NCBI RefSeq assembly: GCF_039655875.1
Contig: NZ_JBBYXK010000003.1
Span: 1-64,000, forward strand
DNA length: 64,000 nucleotides
Origin: Emcibacter sp. SYSU 3D8
GTDB taxonomy: Bacteria > Pseudomonadota > Alphaproteobacteria > SMXS01
Direction of reading: 5' to 3'
Numbering within the stretch: position 1 is the first letter of the stretch; each line of letters begins with the position of its first letter. The notes beneath the pieces are model-generated. The model ran no database searches, was not told where the DNA came from, and worked only from the letters and a program-made list of their open reading frames with translations. Positions 60,897 to 64,000 of this stretch are shown piece by piece. A program made the translations under genes and the position numbers.

Positions 60897-62160
60897 CCCG
60901 AACCACATATTTGAAGGTGGTGAGCTGTTCCACGCCGACCGGACCGCGCGCGTGCATCTTGCCCGTGGAAATCCCCATCTCGGCGCCCATGCCGAACTCA
61001 CCGCCATCCGCGAACTGGGTCGAGGCGTTGTGCAGCAGAATGGCGGAGCCGACCTCGTTCAGGAAACGGGCGGCTGCGGCGTTGTCCTCGGTAATGATCG
61101 CCTCGGTGTGGCTCGAGCCGTAGCGGGCGATGTGGTCCATGGCCTCGTCGATGCCGCCGACAGTGCGCACGGCGATGATGGCATCAAGGAACTCCACGCC
61201 CCAATCGGCCTCGGTGGCGGCCACCAGGCGCGGATCGGCATTGCGCGCTTCGGCGTCGCCCCGGACCTCGCAGCCCGCGGCGATCAACCCGTCGACGATG
61301 GGCTTGAGGTGGGTGCCGAGCACCGCCCGGTCGATCAGCAGGCACTCGGTGGCGCCGCAGATGCCGGTACGGCGCATCTTGGCGTTGAGCACGATCCTGC
61401 GGGCCATGTCCAGGTCGGCGGCCGAATGGACATAGGTGTGGCAGATGCCGTCGAGATGGGCGAAAACCGGCACCCTGGCCTCGTTCTGCACCCGCTCGAC
61501 CAGCGAGCGGCCACCGCGGGGCACGATGACGTCGATGACGCCTGCCATGCCCAGCATGATGCCCACGGCCGCGCGGTCCTGGGTGGGCACCAGCTGGATA
61601 GACGCGGCGGGCAGGCCGGCCTTGGCCAGGCCTTCGGCGAGGCATGCCATGATGGCCCGGTTGGAGTTCACCGCTTCGCTGCCGCCGCGCAGGATGGCCG
61701 CGTTGCCTGCCTTCAGCGCCAGCGCGCCAGCATCGGCGGTCACGTTGGGACGGGATTCATAGATGATGCCGATGACGCCAAGCGGCTGGCGCACGCGGGC
61801 GATATGCAGGCCGTTGGGCCGGTCCCACTCGGCGATGGTCTCGCCGACCGGATCGGCGAGTGCCGCCACCTCGTCCAGGCCCTTGGCCATGCCCTCGATG
61901 CGGTCCTCGTTCAGAGTGAGGCGGTCGAGCAGCGCCTTGCCCAGGCCCCGCTCCTTCGCCGAGGCCAGATCCCGGACGTTGGCCGCCAGCAGCTCGCCCG
62001 CGCGGGCGCGCACCGCCTCGGCGGCAAAGCGCAGCGCCGCGTTCTTCTGTTCGGCCGGAACGGTGGCGAGCCGGCGGGCGGCATCCTTGGCCGCCGTGCC
62101 CAGCGTCTGCATGACGCTATCGATCTCGCTGTCGCGCGTGCGCATTTCGGCGACGGTCAT
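60874..62160 (-). CDS. proA: gamma-glutamyl phosphate reductase
   Basis: This 428-residue NADPH-dependent enzyme makes glutamate semialdehyde for proline. The catalytic Cys lies in [14 protein letters not shown], with family segments [23 protein letters not shown] and [17 protein letters not shown] at the end. Its ATG overlaps the proB stop by four bases. Confidence 0.97.
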   Translation of the reverse strand: MTVAEMRTRDSEIDSVMQTLGTAAKDAARRLATVPAEQKNAALRFAAEAVRARAGELLAANVRDLASAKERGLGKALLDRLTLNEDRIEGMAKGLDEVAALADPVGETIAEWDRPNGLHIARVRQPLGVIGIIYESRPNVTADAGALALKAGNAAILRGGSEAVNSNRAIMACLAEGLAKAGLPAASIQLVPTQDRAAVGIMLGMAGVIDVIVPRGGRSLVERVQNEARVPVFAHLDGICHTYVHSAADLDMARRIVLNAKMRRTGICGATECLLIDRAVLGTHLKPIVDGLIAAGCEVRGDAEARNADPRLVAATEADWGVEFLDAIIAVRTVGGIDEAMDHIARYGSSHTEAIITEDNAAAARFLNEVGSAILLHNASTQFADGGEFGMGAEMGISTGKMHARGPVGVEQLTTFKYVVRGDGQTRP

Positions 62161-63287
62161 GGTCTTGTCTCCTGCAGCAGCACCAGATGGTCCCGGTGGA
62201 TCAGCGGCCCGCGTCCCTTGTAGCCCAGTACGTCCTCGATGGCGTCGCTCCGGCGGCCCATGATACGGCGGGCCTCGTCGCTTGAATAGGCGACAAGCCC
62301 GCGCGCCAGATCGCGGCCTTCGGCGTCCTGCACGGTCACCGTGTCGCCGCGTTCGAACGTGCCCCTGATGTCGGAGACACCCGCCGCCAGCAGGCTCTTG
62401 CCCTGGCGCAGCGCCTCCTGGGCCCCCGAATCAACCGTCAGCACGGAGGTGGGCCGCAGGGTGCCTGCGATCCACTGCTTGCGCACGGTCAGCGGCGCCT
62501 CGTGGGCCTCGAACCAGGTGCCGATGCCGGTGTCGCGGTAGCGGCCGATGGGATGGTCGGGCCCGCCATTGACGATCAGCACGTGGCACCCCGAGGGCAC
62601 CGCGATCCTGGCGGCGGCCATCTTGGTCACCATGCCGCCCCTGCCAACGCCGTCGGCCTTGGTGTCGCCCGCCATTTCCTCGATCTCGGGTGTGATGCGG
62701 GGAATGTGGCGGAACAGGGTGGCGGCGGGATCGAGGCCGGGATCGGCGGAATACAGCCCGTCCACATCCGACAGGATGACCAGGCAATCGGCCGAGATCA
62801 TCTGCGCCACGCGCGCGGCCAGGCGGTCATTGTCGCCGTAGCGCAATTCGTGGGTGGCGACGGTGTCGTTTTCGTTGATGACGGGCAGGGCGCCCAGATG
62901 CACCAGCGCCTCGATGGTGTCGCGGGCGTTCAGATAGCGGCGGCGGACCTCGGTATCGTCCAGGGTCAGCAGGATCTGCGCCACGGTAATGTCGTGGCGC
63001 AGCATGGTTTCCTGATAGGCGTGCGCCAGCTTGATCTGGCCAACGGCGGCGGCGGCCTGGCTGTCGGCGAGCCGGGCCCGGTTGAATTCGGGGCCCAGAT
63101 GGGGCGAGCCCAGCGCCACCGCGCCGGAAGAGACGATGACCACCTGGGTCCCGCGCGCCCGAAGCGCCACGATGTCCTCCGCCAGCGATGCAAGCCAGCC
63201 GCGGCGCAGGCCGGTTCGCCGGTCGACGAGTGTTGCCGAGCCGATCTTGATGACGATGCGCCGTGCGCGGCTGAAATCGTATTGCAT
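62157..63287 (-). CDS. proB: glutamate 5-kinase
   Basis: This 376-residue enzyme phosphorylates glutamate, the first and feedback-inhibited step of proline synthesis. The amino-acid kinase domain has [18 protein letters not shown] and [10 protein letters not shown]; the C-terminal PUA domain is present ([22 protein letters not shown]). Length is normal for the PUA-containing form. It lies 10 bases after obgE. Confidence 0.97.
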   Translation of the reverse strand: MQYDFSRARRIVIKIGSATLVDRRTGLRRGWLASLAEDIVALRARGTQVVIVSSGAVALGSPHLGPEFNRARLADSQAAAAVGQIKLAHAYQETMLRHDITVAQILLTLDDTEVRRRYLNARDTIEALVHLGALPVINENDTVATHELRYGDNDRLAARVAQMISADCLVILSDVDGLYSADPGLDPAATLFRHIPRITPEIEEMAGDTKADGVGRGGMVTKMAAARIAVPSGCHVLIVNGGPDHPIGRYRDTGIGTWFEAHEAPLTVRKQWIAGTLRPTSVLTVDSGAQEALRQGKSLLAAGVSDIRGTFERGDTVTVQDAEGRDLARGLVAYSSDEARRIMGRRSDAIEDVLGYKGRGPLIHRDHLVLLQETRP

Positions 63288-63297
63288 GGCCGCGATC

Positions 63298-64000
63298 CTA
63301 GATGGGCCGCCAAGGTTCTTCGTGGGCGTTGGCCGCCGCGGCTTCGCTCTTGCGGCGGTTCTCGATCACTTTCCACAGCGCACGGAGTACGGTCTGCACG
63401 CCTTCGCCGCTGGCCGTCGAGAGGGGATAGACAGTCTTGCGGCTGACTTTCTTCAGCGCCGCCAGCTTCTCCTCGACCTGCTCGGGCGTGAGCGCGTCGA
63501 TCTTGTTGAGACCGACGATTTCCTTCTTGTCGCCCAGCACCTCGTCGTAGCGCTTCAGCTCGCGCCGGATGGTTCTGTAGGCGCCGGCCACATCATCCTG
63601 CGTGCCGTCGACCAGATGCAGCAGCACGCCGCAACGCTCCACATGGCCAAGGAACCGGGTGCCCAGGCCATGCCCTTCCGAAGCGCCCGCGATCAGGCCG
63701 GGAATGTCGGCCATGACGAATTCCTTGGCATCGATGCCGACCACGCCCAGGTTGGGCGTCAGCGTGGTGAATGGATAATCTGCGATCTTGGGGCGGGCGC
63801 TCGAGACGGCGGCGAGGAACGACGATTTGCCCGCGTTGGGCAGGCCGACGAGGCCGGCATCGGCGATCAGCTTGAGGCGCAGCCACACCCACATCTCCGT
63901 GCCGTCCTGGCCGGGATTGGCGTGCCGGGGGGCGCGGTTGGTCGAGCTTTTGAAATAGGCGTTGCCGAAGCCGCCATTGCCGCCGGTAAGCAGCTTGATG
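63298..64000 (-). CDS. obgE: GTPase ObgE/CgtA, C-terminal part
   Basis: This is the C-terminal 233 residues of the ribosome-associated GTPase; the Obg domain runs off the right edge. Visible parts are the end of the glycine-rich Obg fold ([11 protein letters not shown]) and the G domain: G1 GLPNAGKSS, switch I TTLTPN, G3 DIPGLIAGA and G4 NKID. It takes part in late 50S assembly and stress control, and is first in the long leftward operon as far as can be seen. Confidence 0.97.
   Translation of the reverse strand, partial: IKLLTGGNGGFGNAYFKSSTNRAPRHANPGQDGTEMWVWLRLKLIADAGLVGLPNAGKSSFLAAVSSARPKIADYPFTTLTPNLGVVGIDAKEFVMADIPGLIAGASEGHGLGTRFLGHVERCGVLLHLVDGTQDDVAGAYRTIRRELKRYDEVLGDKKEIVGLNKIDALTPEQVEEKLAALKKVSRKTVYPLSTASGEGVQTVLRALWKVIENRRKSEAAAANAHEEPWRPI

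Overview
The window reads as core chromosome of a GC-rich alphaproteobacterium, probably Rhodospirillales-like (inference). The pointers are a complete System I cytochrome c maturation cluster, F1 genes in the order atpH-A-G-D-C without the F0 genes, an sdhCDAB / mdh / sucCD-sucAB-lpd block, the ffh-rpsP-rimM-trmD-rplS-leuC order, and a mesaconyl-CoA hydratase typical of the ethylmalonyl-CoA pathway. Genes are tightly packed, often with 4-base start/stop overlaps. No gap exceeds 300 bases. I saw no rRNA, tRNA, CRISPR array, insertion sequence or prophage.

Layout: (1) 1-4134, minus strand: groEL (partial), groES and aconitase. (2) 4280-12178, plus strand: ccmABCDEFGHI, interrupted between ccmB and ccmC by a secreted protein with two copies of one domain, followed by a Nudix gene. 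(3) 12769-18885, minus strand: the overlapping operon dapF-mtaB-ftsY-yciB, preceded by a CPBP membrane protease, a DUF6817-like protein and an FkbM methyltransferase. (4) 19168-27182, plus strand: ffh-rpsP-rimM-trmD-rplS running almost without gap into leuC, a 58-residue unknown ORF, leuD, leuB and asd. (5) 27375-29307: a CitE-like CoA-ester lyase with mesaconyl-CoA hydratase; a convergent GNAT gene follows. (6) 30078-43643: sdhCDAB, zapE, mdh and sucCD-sucAB-lpd, a large part of the TCA cycle. (7) 43715-46433, minus strand: transaldolase, DUF484, XerC and a SET-domain protein. (8) 46563-54690: priA, atpHAGDC and a ferritin-like di-iron protein. (9) 54687-64000, minus strand: obgE (partial)-proB-proA-nadD-rsfS-rlmH-gpmI-envC-ctpA-rppH.

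The genes link energy metabolism (TCA enzymes, complex II, cytochrome c assembly, F1-ATPase) with membrane protein targeting (both SRP partners, Ffh and FtsY), ribosome and tRNA maturation, and amino acid synthesis (Leu, Lys/Thr precursors, Pro).

I did not find a clear new multi-gene system. The observations most worth checking are: a recurring leaderless-promoter layout (a -10 box 6-7 bases before the start codon, no Shine-Dalgarno) in front of six genes; the two-domain secreted protein with a His/Asp/Arg linker inside the ccm cluster; a PriA lacking one zinc-ligand cysteine; a probable AUU start for rsfS; a palindrome within the sdh promoter; and a long inverted repeat between acnA and ccmA.
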